Positions 60,901-64,000 of a stretch of DNA of 64,000 bases are shown here, piece by piece. The first letter of the stretch is position 1. Each line of letters begins with the position of its first letter. The DNA comes from Xenopus tropicalis. Its lineage: Eukaryota; Chordata; Amphibia; Anura; Pipidae. The notes under the pieces are model-generated. The model did no database searches. It was given only the letters and a program-made list of their open reading frames with translations, and was not told where the DNA came from. The stretch spans positions 105,725,929 through 105,789,928 of the forward strand of contig NC_030684.2 in NCBI RefSeq assembly GCF_000004195.4. Reading direction: 5' to 3'. A program made the position numbers and the translations under genes.

Positions 60901-63263
60901 TCATAATTGTTACGATTAAACCACATTAAAACATTAAAAGCATATCACTGTTTTATTGGGTTCAGTTAAAAAAGTACTTCCCATTCCCATAAAAACAAGC
61001 AGGAAACAATACCAAAACAACTTTGGACGGGCACCTCCGAACTGAAGACATCAATTATAAACTAGTCATTTGGTATAGATTAAGCGCTTATATGTTTGCA
61101 ATGCCAACTGTTTTTTTGGCTAAATTGATACTTAGTTCTCCACAAGATTTTTATATATTATAAATGGTATTTTGTGGGTGAGGCACCGACAGTATGTAAA
61201 ACTTCATGTTCCAGAATGTAAATAAACGTTCCATTCGTTCCAAGTGCATAAGTATAACTGGGTGTTGCGGGCTTCATATATAAAAGTACATGGGTATAAC
61301 TAGGTGTTGCGGGCTGACCCAATTAAACATGCAGGCACCTTATCTAATAAAATAGCAACTATATACATGTTCATGTGGCACAGCAAGCAGACCTGGGTCG
61401 CGAAGTCACATTCATCCGAATTATATACCATCACAACAGTCAGCCAGTATCGAGATTGCTGTATAGTAAAAGCTTATTTTATAATATTAAGCATTGGGTA
61501 TAGTTTAACAGTTTTTCTTTCTTGACATTTTACATTGTCCCCTCCAGAGCAGTTAAGTAAAATGTGCTAATTTGCATTTGAACAAGAATCATCCAAGAAT
61601 ATACCATATTTCTGTAAACTCACCAGTATATAGGAGGGCCCTGGCGCACTGCCTTGAGTTTAAAACATGGGGAGGTGGATGAACCAAACCATAAATCTTG
61701 GCAGCCACTCAAAAGGGAATCACTCCTGATCAAGTTTATGAAATCAAAATGGTACTTTATTGAAACACAGGTATACTTGAGGCCTAACTTGTTTTGTGCT
61801 AAAATTAGCACTTACATGCAATGCTATTGGTTGCAATGTATTTAAGTTGGACTAATCACTATTTGCAATGCATAGTCTAATCACAAGATAGGAACATTAC
61901 TTATGTATAGTATATACCACAAGATTGTCTACTCATTGTTAGTGATAATTTGTGCATAATACAGGGTCCCTCAGTCATGTATGAACATATAAACCTGAAA
62001 AACAAGACATTACATTTATGTAAATTAAAAAACAAAAAATGAACAAATATGTACAACATGCTTCCATTTGCAAACACAATGAATTCAGTCTTGTATTTTT
62101 CATTCCTGCAGCATTAGCCCCTCCTGCACCCCCCAATTTCAGCCCAGCTTTTTGCAACGTGACCAAGCTTCTGTGCTGTGATATTATGATGCATATTCTA
62201 CGAACCATCTTGAAGAGAGCAGCAGAGGAAGATCCAATTATGTGGACAGAAGGCATGATACAAATGGTACGGTGGCCTCATAGTGATTCCTCTGTGTGAG
62301 TCAGATTGTTCAGTACTAAAAGCAATGTTGCACGACTGAATGGTTCGTCAGCAATGGCACATTGTTATTTCTATAATTAATGATACCTATCTTTGCTAAA
62401 ATTGCCATAACCTAGCGTTCCTAATTGGTTGGTTCAGCTCTGTGGCTCTGTGCCTAGCAAAAATGCTCACAGTAGTATAGACTATCATGGAAATCTTACT
62501 GTTTCAACTGAAGCAGGAATGTGGCAGTAAGCACATTCAAGCAATAATCGCCTGACCTGTGATTATACCCTTAGGGTCTAAGGGAGGTATTTTCAGGCAT
62601 GCGTGATTTCCTATCAGTGACTAGGCACCTATGTCCCATTGCCATTATGTGAATGTAGTTATAGGATCTAATATCCAGAATGCTTCAGACCTGGGGATAA
62701 GCAGTATTTCCATAATTTGGATCTCCATACCTAAAAGGGGTGGTTCACCTATGCATATATGCAAAAATGCTTCTTTTGGAACAGAAAACCCATATATAAA
62801 TAGGTGAACCACCCCTTTAAGCCTATTAATAAATAATTTTAACATTAATTACACCCAATAGAATTGTTTTGTGTTAGTTGGGATCAAGTACAAGGTACTG
62901 TTTTATTATTACAGAGAAAAAGAACATTTTTAAAAATATGTGTTATTTGATTAAAATGGAGTCTTACAGGACATGACCTCCTAGTAATTTGGAGCTTTCT
63001 AGGTAATGGGTTTTCGAATAACAGATCCCTTACCTGTAGTCACAATGTTATCTGCTATACCAGTAGCCTGTATAGTCTATTGCTGCATATTTTGTGTGTT
63101 TGTAATCATGCATTCATTGCATGTGTACTGCTGTAATGAAATCATTTTTTGAATGCTGTGCAGGTCCTCCATATTATAGCCCTGGGGTTGTTAGAAGAGA
63201 AGCAACAGCTACAGAGGGCTGCTGAAGAAGAAGTAACATTTAACTTCTATCATAAGGCAACAA
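21922..63263 (+). CDS. ubr1: ubr1, E3 ubiquitin-protein ligase (N-recognin), 5' 26 coding exons
   Basis: Twenty-six exons join in frame to about 943 residues, against roughly 1750 for human UBR1; the RING and C-terminal autoinhibitory region lie beyond the window. UBR1 binds destabilising N-terminal residues and ubiquitinates N-degron substrates with an E2 of the UBE2A/B type. The UBR box starts at about residue 94 ([15 protein letters not shown]) and runs through [21 protein letters not shown] and [19 protein letters not shown], with all its Cys and His ligands present. The N-domain (ClpS-like) region follows with [20 protein letters not shown]. Long helical stretches match UBR1 rather than UBR2, for example [31 protein letters not shown] and [15 protein letters not shown]. 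One intron uses a GC donor. I saw no frameshift or stop. Confidence 0.95.
22665..23081. mobile_element. TTAA-flanked fold-back element (Kolobok/T2-like)
   Basis: TTAA at 22661-22664 and 23082-23085; ends AGGAACAGTAAC and GTTACTGTTCCT. The halves are inverted copies (gccattcaa...ggagaaaaggcacagg against ctgtgccttttctcc). In ubr1 intron 1. Confidence 0.8.
23086..24551. other. ubr1 intron 1 segment without visible gene
   Basis: Open frames are short and lack domain or splice context. A few poly(A/T) runs. Nothing further supported. Confidence 0.4.
24706..24766 (+). promoter_or_regulatory. promoter-like block inside the hAT element
   Basis: An inverse CCAAT (ATTGG at 24706-24710), a perfect cAMP-response element TGACGTCA (24731-24738) and a TATA box TATAAAAG (24759-24766) occur in normal promoter order in 61 bases, within a GC-rich palindromic setting (GCGCCCCGTG and CACGGGGCGC). 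It is not known whether it drives transcription. Confidence 0.45.
24880..25216. repeat. 31-bp minisatellite
   Basis: About ten tandem units of the type 'gggcaccaatgtactagggg' plus 'ggcactgctgct' or 'ggcactgctctt', with the two variants partly alternating near the right end. It makes false open frames on both strands. Confidence 0.9.
25440..25728. mobile_element. partial TTAA element, same family as 27172-27595
   Basis: Shares 'gttgcaa', 'gtgttacattgtttcaaa' and 'agaatagaaaagga' with the copy at 27172. The right end GGTTGACATGTCCT is followed by TTAA (25729-25732). The left end is unclear. Confidence 0.55.
25733..27167. other. ubr1 intron 1 segment, dispersed repeats only
   Basis: 26570-26890 shares 'gatcttttaataaa' and 'ggttttagtggaaat' with 10700-10860. 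No gene seen. Confidence 0.35.
27172..27595. mobile_element. TTAA-flanked element ('agaacgtttcaacccc' family)
   Basis: TTAA at 27168-27171 and 27596-27599; the left terminus AGAACGTTTCAACCC is the imperfect inverse of GGGTTGACTTGTTCTT. Confidence 0.65.
28509..28795 (-). CDS. unidentified exon encoding two membrane helices
   Basis: A 287-nt open segment on the minus strand, bounded by an acceptor-like TTGTACAG and a consensus donor CAA/GTGAGT. It reads through 95 codons (phase: two bases to finish the first codon, phase 0 at the end). The peptide begins [18 protein letters not shown] and has [20 protein letters not shown], then hydrophobic stretches [16 protein letters not shown] and [20 protein letters not shown]. 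Composition and splice sites look like a real exon of a multipass membrane protein. I do not recognise the family and found no partner exon. It lies antisense in ubr1 intron 1, so it may be part of a nested gene, a captured gene fragment or a pseudo-exon. Confidence 0.4.
28943..29206. mobile_element. hAT element, right end eroded ('cagtgatccccaacc' family)
   Basis: Begins CAGTGATCCCCAACC with 'aacatgttgctcacc', as in the complete copies at 35407 and 60078. The right end should read ggttggggatccctg but decays to 'cgcaatcccccg'. Confidence 0.6.
29210..31334. other. end of ubr1 intron 1, no gene seen
   Basis: A fragment near 30630-30810 ('attgtaagctccacagagcc', 'gtgttaagcactgtgtttt') resembles the 3' tail of CR1/L2-type LINEs. 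Otherwise only AT-rich DNA and short frames without context. Confidence 0.35.
31335..31591 (+). CDS. ubr1: ubr1 exon 2
   Basis: 257 nt; acceptor CTCTAG, donor GTGAGA. Codes [19 protein letters not shown] through [15 protein letters not shown](R), the start of the UBR box. Confidence 0.93.
31852..32692. mobile_element. TTAA element of the 'aggggtggttcacc' family, split by an insertion
   Basis: Left TTAA at 31848-31851 then GGGGTAGTCCACC; right end AAAGGTGAACAACCCC followed by a mutated TTTA. The body is interrupted at about 32270 by the element described next. ubr1 intron 2. Confidence 0.65.
32270..32667. mobile_element. nested 'aggagaaggaaagg' element
   Basis: Starts AGGAGAAGGAAAGG and ends CCTTTCCGTCTCCT with TTAA after it. 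It shares the 'ccaggctggtgc' and 'acgcatgcacacagtagaatg' modules with the better preserved copy at 58944. It sits inside the element 31852-32692. Confidence 0.65.
32693..33997. other. ubr1 intron 2 segment without visible gene
   Basis: No exon or clear element boundary found. 33000-33240 has a vague 'ccaacagcac...gaagtgaagaggagtt' match to 14720-14760, pointing to another old repeat. Confidence 0.3.
34187..34400. repeat. tandem repeat 'ctgcctgtgtgtgccatactctgcc'-type
   Basis: Several 33-35-bp units with the core cctgtgtgtgccatact; the last ones turn to the inverted orientation (ggcacacacaggcagcatac). They produce Cys-rich false open frames in all three frames. Confidence 0.75.
34540..34750. 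repeat. tandem repeat 'gattacagcctgagcctgag'-type
   Basis: Repeated units combining gaacaatgtgggtgattaca, gcctgagcctgaggtgtg and close variants. Degenerates to the right. Confidence 0.7.
35363..36097. mobile_element. TTAA element of the 'aggggtggttcacc' family, split by a hAT insertion
   Basis: TTAA at 35359-35362; left part 'aggagttgttaacctttaaa', right end 'aaaccacccct' followed by TTCA. The middle holds the hAT copy 35407-35696. ubr1 intron 2, ending about 85 bases before exon 3. Confidence 0.65.
35407..35696. mobile_element. 290-bp hAT element nested in a TTAA element
   Basis: Perfect 8-bp duplication ATGTAGAG (35399-35406 and 35697-35704). Starts CAGTGATCCCCAACC and ends GGTTGGGGATCCCTT. 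Confidence 0.85.
36182..36260 (+). CDS. ubr1: ubr1 exon 3
   Basis: 79 nt; acceptor TGTGCAG, donor GTAATT. Codes [20 protein letters not shown] to HRYK, zinc ligands of the UBR box. Confidence 0.95.
36350..36721. repeat. 372-bp near-perfect palindrome
   Basis: Arms 36350-36520 and 36551-36721 (171 bp each) are inverted copies with only five mismatches that I count, across a 30-bp spacer. In the ubr1 pre-mRNA this would fold into a long hairpin. The inner words 'ggggcagatttac' and 'gtaaatctgcccc' resemble a MITE terminus, so it may be a fold-back transposon. Flanking target duplications are not clear. ubr1 intron 3. Confidence 0.9.
37037..37138 (+). CDS. ubr1: ubr1 exon 4
   Basis: 102 nt; acceptor CTTTAG, donor GTAAGG. 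Codes [20 protein letters not shown], the end of the UBR box. Confidence 0.95.
37139..38235. other. ubr1 intron 4, no gene seen
   Basis: AT-rich. 37400-37460 ('attgtatagcactgtgcatc', 'ataataaataaata') resembles the tail of a CR1/SINE-like element. Confidence 0.35.
38236..38366 (+). CDS. ubr1: ubr1 exon 5
   Basis: 131 nt; acceptor CCTGCAG, donor GTATGT. Codes [13 protein letters not shown] through [15 protein letters not shown]. Confidence 0.92.
38380..38661. mobile_element. Harbinger-like MITE with TTA duplications
   Basis: TTA at 38377-38379 and 38662-38664. Ends GGCCAATGACACATGAGGAG and CTCCTCAAGTGTCATCGACC. It starts only 14 bases after the end of ubr1 exon 5. Confidence 0.75.
39129..39270 (+). 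CDS. ubr1: ubr1 exon 6
   Basis: 142 nt; acceptor CTTGCAG, donor GTCAGT. Codes [17 protein letters not shown], in the ClpS-like N-domain that binds bulky N-terminal residues. Confidence 0.95.
40036..40098 (+). CDS. ubr1: ubr1 exon 7
   Basis: 63 nt; acceptor CTATAG, donor GTAAGT. Codes [20 protein letters not shown]. Confidence 0.93.
40850..40973 (+). CDS. ubr1: ubr1 exon 8
   Basis: 124 nt; acceptor TGGTAG, donor GTAAGT. Codes [20 protein letters not shown] through WLNKLLAYS. Confidence 0.95.
41687..41803 (+). CDS. ubr1: ubr1 exon 9 (GC donor)
   Basis: 117 nt; acceptor TTTTCAG. Codes [15 protein letters not shown] through LKDSKLHK. The only in-frame join to exon 10 uses AAAG/GCAAGT, a GC-AG intron; the nearby GT (GCAA/GTAC) would shift the frame. 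Confidence 0.92.
42566..43563. mobile_element. doubly nested fold-back element (GGGGCTGATTTACT family)
   Basis: Left end GGGGCTGATTTACTATTCCA, right end GGATTAGTAAATGTGCCCC, each flanked by TAT. The arms share 'ttttcgta', 'tacgaaaaag' and 'cgcaa' words with 14838-15297. The centre is replaced by a 52-bp tandem array. Confidence 0.75.
42801..43375. repeat. 52-bp minisatellite, 11 copies
   Basis: The phrase cccatagggctcaatggcac recurs exactly every 52 bases from 42801 to 43321. Units differ by only a few bases (cctggcc/cccggcc, agtctc/agtcac). Very young or homogenised array. Confidence 0.95.
44068..44156 (+). CDS. ubr1: ubr1 exon 10
   Basis: 89 nt; acceptor TTTGCAG, donor GTAACA. Codes [19 protein letters not shown] to IEFVK. 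Confidence 0.95.
44529..44682. repeat. partial 'ggtatgggatcc'-family repeat
   Basis: Right half only, with 'attaaaattgagtctatggg' and ending ggatcccttacctg. Confidence 0.55.
44782..44880 (+). CDS. ubr1: ubr1 exon 11
   Basis: 99 nt; acceptor CCTCAG, donor GTATGT. Codes [20 protein letters not shown] to FTVPTL. Confidence 0.95.
45209..45736. mobile_element. TA-flanked MITE ('actcgagtataagcc' family)
   Basis: Left end CCGTATATACTCGAGTATAA, right end TTATACTCAAGTATATACAG, each flanked by TA. The motif actcgagtataagcc also recurs inside at about 45291 and 45659. Tc1/mariner-like by its TA site. ubr1 intron 11. Confidence 0.65.
45850..45977. repeat. 22-bp minisatellite, about 6 copies
   Basis: Units of the type catatagcatagaactgctg plus two bases, spaced 22 bases apart. 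ubr1 intron 11, about 90 bases before exon 12. Confidence 0.85.
46068..46225 (+). CDS. ubr1: ubr1 exon 12
   Basis: 158 nt; acceptor CTCACAG, donor GTGAGT. Codes [20 protein letters not shown] through VYAIILDL(K). Confidence 0.95.
46602..46930. mobile_element. 'ggtatgggatcc'-family repeat, complete
   Basis: From ACAGGTATATGACCCATTAT to GGGATCCTATACCTGT, with the usual inner phrases 'gtattccgcataaggggtct' and 'attgagtctatgggag'. Confidence 0.7.
47297..47588. mobile_element. 'ggtatgggatcc'-family repeat, rearranged
   Basis: The inverse orientation of the family phrases is visible (catctcccataaagtcca, ttctctgtaataataaaaca), ending agatcccatacctgta. ubr1 intron 12, just before exon 13. Confidence 0.55.
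47660..47759 (+). CDS. ubr1: ubr1 exon 13
   Basis: 100 nt; acceptor TTTAAAG, donor GTAATT. Codes [20 protein letters not shown] to LSCMQ. Confidence 0.95.
48122..48373. mobile_element. 252-bp hAT element
   Basis: Perfect 8-bp duplication AATGCAAA (48114-48121 and 48374-48381); ends CAGGGATGCACTGAACC and TTGTGCTTCCCTA. The inner 'ggcttggattcagacaaatc' resembles 8360-8576. Confidence 0.8.
48592..48720 (+). CDS. ubr1: ubr1 exon 14
   Basis: 129 nt; acceptor ATTTAAG, donor GTAAGA. Codes [20 protein letters not shown] to IQEWCATD. Confidence 0.95.
48826..49180. repeat. TTAA-type element fragment
   Basis: Starts TTTTAAAGGGGAAGGAAAGC and ends near ACTTAGTTTTGACCTTTAA, similar in layout to the element at 42360. 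The inside is pyrimidine- or purine-rich. Confidence 0.45.
49382..49839. mobile_element. TTAA element, uninterrupted copy
   Basis: TTAA at 49378-49381 and 49840-49843; AGGAAATCTATACC at the left, TTATAGTTTTCTT at the right. Gives the empty-site comparison for 41965-43886. ubr1 intron 14. Confidence 0.75.
50343..50523 (+). CDS. ubr1: ubr1 exon 15
   Basis: 181 nt; weak acceptor (CTCTAAAAAAAG), donor GTTAGT. Codes [19 protein letters not shown] through [12 protein letters not shown]. Confidence 0.9.
50524..51894. other. ubr1 intron 15, no gene seen
   Basis: A GC-richer block (about 50900-51120) stands out from the AT-rich intron and has an open frame of 64 codons with no domain I recognise. 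It may be a fragment of an old mobile element. Confidence 0.35.
51895..51956 (+). CDS. ubr1: ubr1 exon 16
   Basis: 62 nt; acceptor TTGCAG, donor GTAAGA. Codes (G)[20 protein letters not shown]. Confidence 0.93.
52896..53006 (+). CDS. ubr1: ubr1 exon 17
   Basis: 111 nt; acceptor TTTTTAG, donor GTATGG. Codes [20 protein letters not shown] to NGLTIVSQ. A decayed copy of its 3' half follows in the intron. Confidence 0.95.
53021..53090 (+). pseudogene. decayed tandem copy of the 3' half of ubr1 exon 17
   Basis: Fifteen bases after exon 17, the words ggcaggtagcagct.agatgt and attgttagtca recur in the same order and spacing as in the exon (about 52 of 65 bases match by eye). It would read [20 protein letters not shown]. 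The donor is destroyed (exon CAGGTATGG, copy CATGG) and no full acceptor remains, so it is very unlikely to be spliced in. Confidence 0.75.
53252..53317 (+). CDS. ubr1: ubr1 exon 18
   Basis: 66 nt; acceptor TTTTAG, donor GTAAAG. Codes [20 protein letters not shown] and LQ. Confidence 0.95.
53666..53770 (+). CDS. ubr1: ubr1 exon 19
   Basis: 105 nt; acceptor GTGTAG, donor GTAAGA. Codes [20 protein letters not shown] to VPTKDM. Confidence 0.95.
54539..54839. mobile_element. Harbinger-like MITE with TTA duplications
   Basis: TTA at 54536-54538 and 54840-54842; ends AGCTGGCCATACACG and CGTGTGTGGCCAGCT are inverted repeats. ubr1 intron 19. Confidence 0.8.
54959..55241. mobile_element. Harbinger-like MITE
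   Basis: Left end GATCCCCGTACACG, right end CGTGTATGGGGACC, with TTA/TAA at both sides. Inside are repeated gatcgttggcc and cgatatc motifs. The right end recurs at 19810-19840. ubr1 intron 19, 58 bases before exon 20. Confidence 0.7.
55300..55363 (+). CDS. ubr1: ubr1 exon 20
   Basis: 64 nt; acceptor CCATAG, donor GTGAGT. Codes [20 protein letters not shown] and I(G). Confidence 0.93.
55364..56290. other. ubr1 intron 20, no gene seen
   Basis: Contains a short fragment 'ggttaagtattcattctgg' of the 49382 family near 55433. Otherwise nothing recognised. Confidence 0.4.
56291..56415 (+). CDS. ubr1: ubr1 exon 21
   Basis: 125 nt; acceptor TAAACAG, donor GTAAGT. Codes [20 protein letters not shown] to AIAKALPET. 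Confidence 0.95.
56566..56662. repeat. internally deleted 'ggtatgggatcc'-family repeat
   Basis: From acaggtatgtcacctgttatccagaa to gattatggaaattccatacc; the middle is missing. Confidence 0.55.
57186..57238 (+). CDS. ubr1: ubr1 exon 22
   Basis: 53 nt; acceptor TTTGCAG, donor GTAAGT. Codes [17 protein letters not shown]. Confidence 0.92.
57239..58582. other. ubr1 intron 22, repeat-bearing, no gene seen
   Basis: 58203-58475 has an imperfect inverted pair (agcgacttacttgcccgcaa against cgggcaagtaagtcgctt), probably another MITE whose exact ends I cannot place. No coding signal. Confidence 0.4.
58583..58685 (+). CDS. ubr1: ubr1 exon 23
   Basis: 103 nt; acceptor TATGTAG, donor GTAAGA. Codes [20 protein letters not shown] to TKTQHSK. 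Confidence 0.95.
58944..59343. mobile_element. TTAA-flanked fold-back element with GC-rich arms
   Basis: TTAA at 58940-58943 and 59344-59347; ends AGGGAAAGGAAAGGC and GCCTTTCCTTCCCCT. The arms repeat in inverse order: gtcacttgggggtgcc, ggctggtgcc, catgcgcagtagagtgaaaa. ubr1 intron 23. Confidence 0.85.
59729..59777 (+). CDS. ubr1: ubr1 exon 24
   Basis: 49 nt; acceptor TTTTAG, donor GTAAAT. Codes [16 protein letters not shown], the conserved basic stretch. Confidence 0.92.
60078..60359. mobile_element. hAT element ('cagtgatccccaacc' family), minus orientation
   Basis: Ends CAGGGATCCCCAA and GGTTGGGGATCACTG; flanks CATTAAAT (60070-60077) and CCTTAAAT (60360-60367) match at 7 of 8 bases. ubr1 intron 24. 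Confidence 0.75.
60368..62111. other. ubr1 intron 24 remainder, no gene seen
   Basis: Two close copies of 'cataactgggtgttgcgggct' (about 61252 and 61295) form a short local duplication. Nothing else supported. Confidence 0.4.
62112..62266 (+). CDS. ubr1: ubr1 exon 25
   Basis: 155 nt; acceptor CCTGCAG, donor GTACGG. Codes [20 protein letters not shown] to MWTEGMIQM. Confidence 0.93.
62655..63038. mobile_element. 'ggtatgggatcc'-family repeat with a small nested element
   Basis: Runs from the degenerate 'ataggatctaatatccagaa' to GATCCCTTACCTGT. At about 62734-62818 it contains a mini copy of the TTAA family (AAGGGGTGGTTCACCTATG ... AGGTGAACCACCCCT, then TTAA). ubr1 intron 25. Confidence 0.6.
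63164..63263 (+). CDS. ubr1: ubr1 exon 26 (last in window)
   Basis: 100 nt; acceptor GTGCAG, donor GTAAGT. Codes [20 protein letters not shown] to NFYHKAT. The next exon is not in the remaining 740 bases. Confidence 0.93.
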
Positions 63264-64000
63264 GTAAGTTATCTGTAGCAAGAGAGCTGCTGAACAAAAA
63301 CTGCAATAATTAAAAAGCTACAATAATAACAAATAAATCAATTGCAAATTGACCAATTGCAAACCTTTCTCTTAGATTGGTGATGGGAAAGGATGTTTTT
63401 CATCCTTGTTCCTAAAACTGAACACAGTGGTTTAGTTATACTCTGATGTTATCATTGTGCTGGCTGCAGGTCGTCTTCATCTTCCTCAATGTTGGAAAAT
63501 ATATTTTTAAGTATAGAGACCATATCATAGCCTAGGGCCTAAGTAATGCCTTGATATTGCCATCCAGGCCATTACAAATGATTACTCTGGCCCTGGGAAT
63601 GAAGGAATTTTCTGAGAGATGAAGCCAGATACCCTAAGAACATGTTTACAATAAAGAAGACAAGAAATCCTGTGTTTCTTTTGATAGAGGGCAGCGTTTC
63701 TGTGAGTGCTTATGGCTGTATTTACATAGACCTTTCTGGTAAAGTTTATACTTATAGCTTTTACCTTTCCTTTTCCTTTAAGCAGCTCTATTATACCAGC
63801 TTGTCTACTTAATGACAGGATCTTCAATTTTTAGTGGTTTTGCAACATAAGCTCTAAAATTCGTGAGGCACCAACCAACAATATCTCTTCTTATTTCAGA
63901 TAACACTGCCATTTGTACAGATAAAATTCACATCTCAGAATGCAAATAATACAAATGGCTCTTCAACTGAATGGTATGGTAGACTGTTGACTATAATTCA

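Noticed and set aside
63901..64000. Possible next ubr1 exon after TTTCAG
   Set aside because: The translation has no similarity to the UBR1 sequence expected after HKAT and the phase gives no sensible join.

Overview
This window looks like a piece of a frog genome, almost certainly Xenopus. The genes have short exons with GT-AG introns, and the long introns are packed with short non-autonomous DNA transposons of the kinds known from Xenopus: fold-back elements flanked by TTAA (Kolobok/T2-like), hAT elements with 8-bp target duplications, Harbinger-like elements with 3-bp duplications, and the very common interspersed repeat related to 'ggtatgggatccnttatcc'. I cannot tell X. tropicalis from X. 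laevis by eye. All homology calls come from reading and remembered family sequences; no search was run.

Layout. (1) 1-1193, plus strand: the last two coding exons of tmem62. (2) 4865-10475, minus strand: a complete ptgr2 gene (15-oxoprostaglandin reductase), nine coding exons that join in frame to 347 residues. It is tail-to-tail with tmem62. (3) 15554-16915, minus strand: a full-length, intact SIL1-like open reading frame (ER nucleotide exchange factor for BiP) with no intron in the coding region, a probable retrogene with a candidate 5' UTR intron. (4) 21922-63263 and beyond, plus strand: the 5' part of ubr1, the N-recognin E3 ubiquitin ligase. I place 26 consecutive coding exons (about 943 residues), all with consistent reading phase, covering the UBR box and the N-domain; the rest, including the RING, lies past the right edge.

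The genes are not obviously one functional unit. In human, as I recall it, UBR1 and TMEM62 are neighbours on chromosome 15, so that linkage looks ancestral, while PTGR2 (chr 14) and SIL1 (chr 5) are elsewhere. The SIL1-like copy and the ptgr2 gene in this interval are the main gene-level oddities. Others are an unidentified minus-strand exon (28509-28795) inside ubr1 intron 1 that encodes two membrane helices, a GC-AG intron in ubr1, and a decayed partial copy of ubr1 exon 17 in the following intron.

The non-coding part is mostly mobile-element material. The most striking pieces are a 372-bp, about 97% identical hairpin in ubr1 intron 3, a Russian-doll insertion (element in element in element with an 11-copy 52-bp tandem array at the core) in ubr1 intron 9, and a hAT element in ubr1 intron 1 that carries a CCAAT-CRE-TATA promoter-like block followed by a minisatellite. 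I found no tRNA, rRNA, CRISPR array or recognisable virus. I did not find a new gene system; the novelty here is in gene structure and element architecture.
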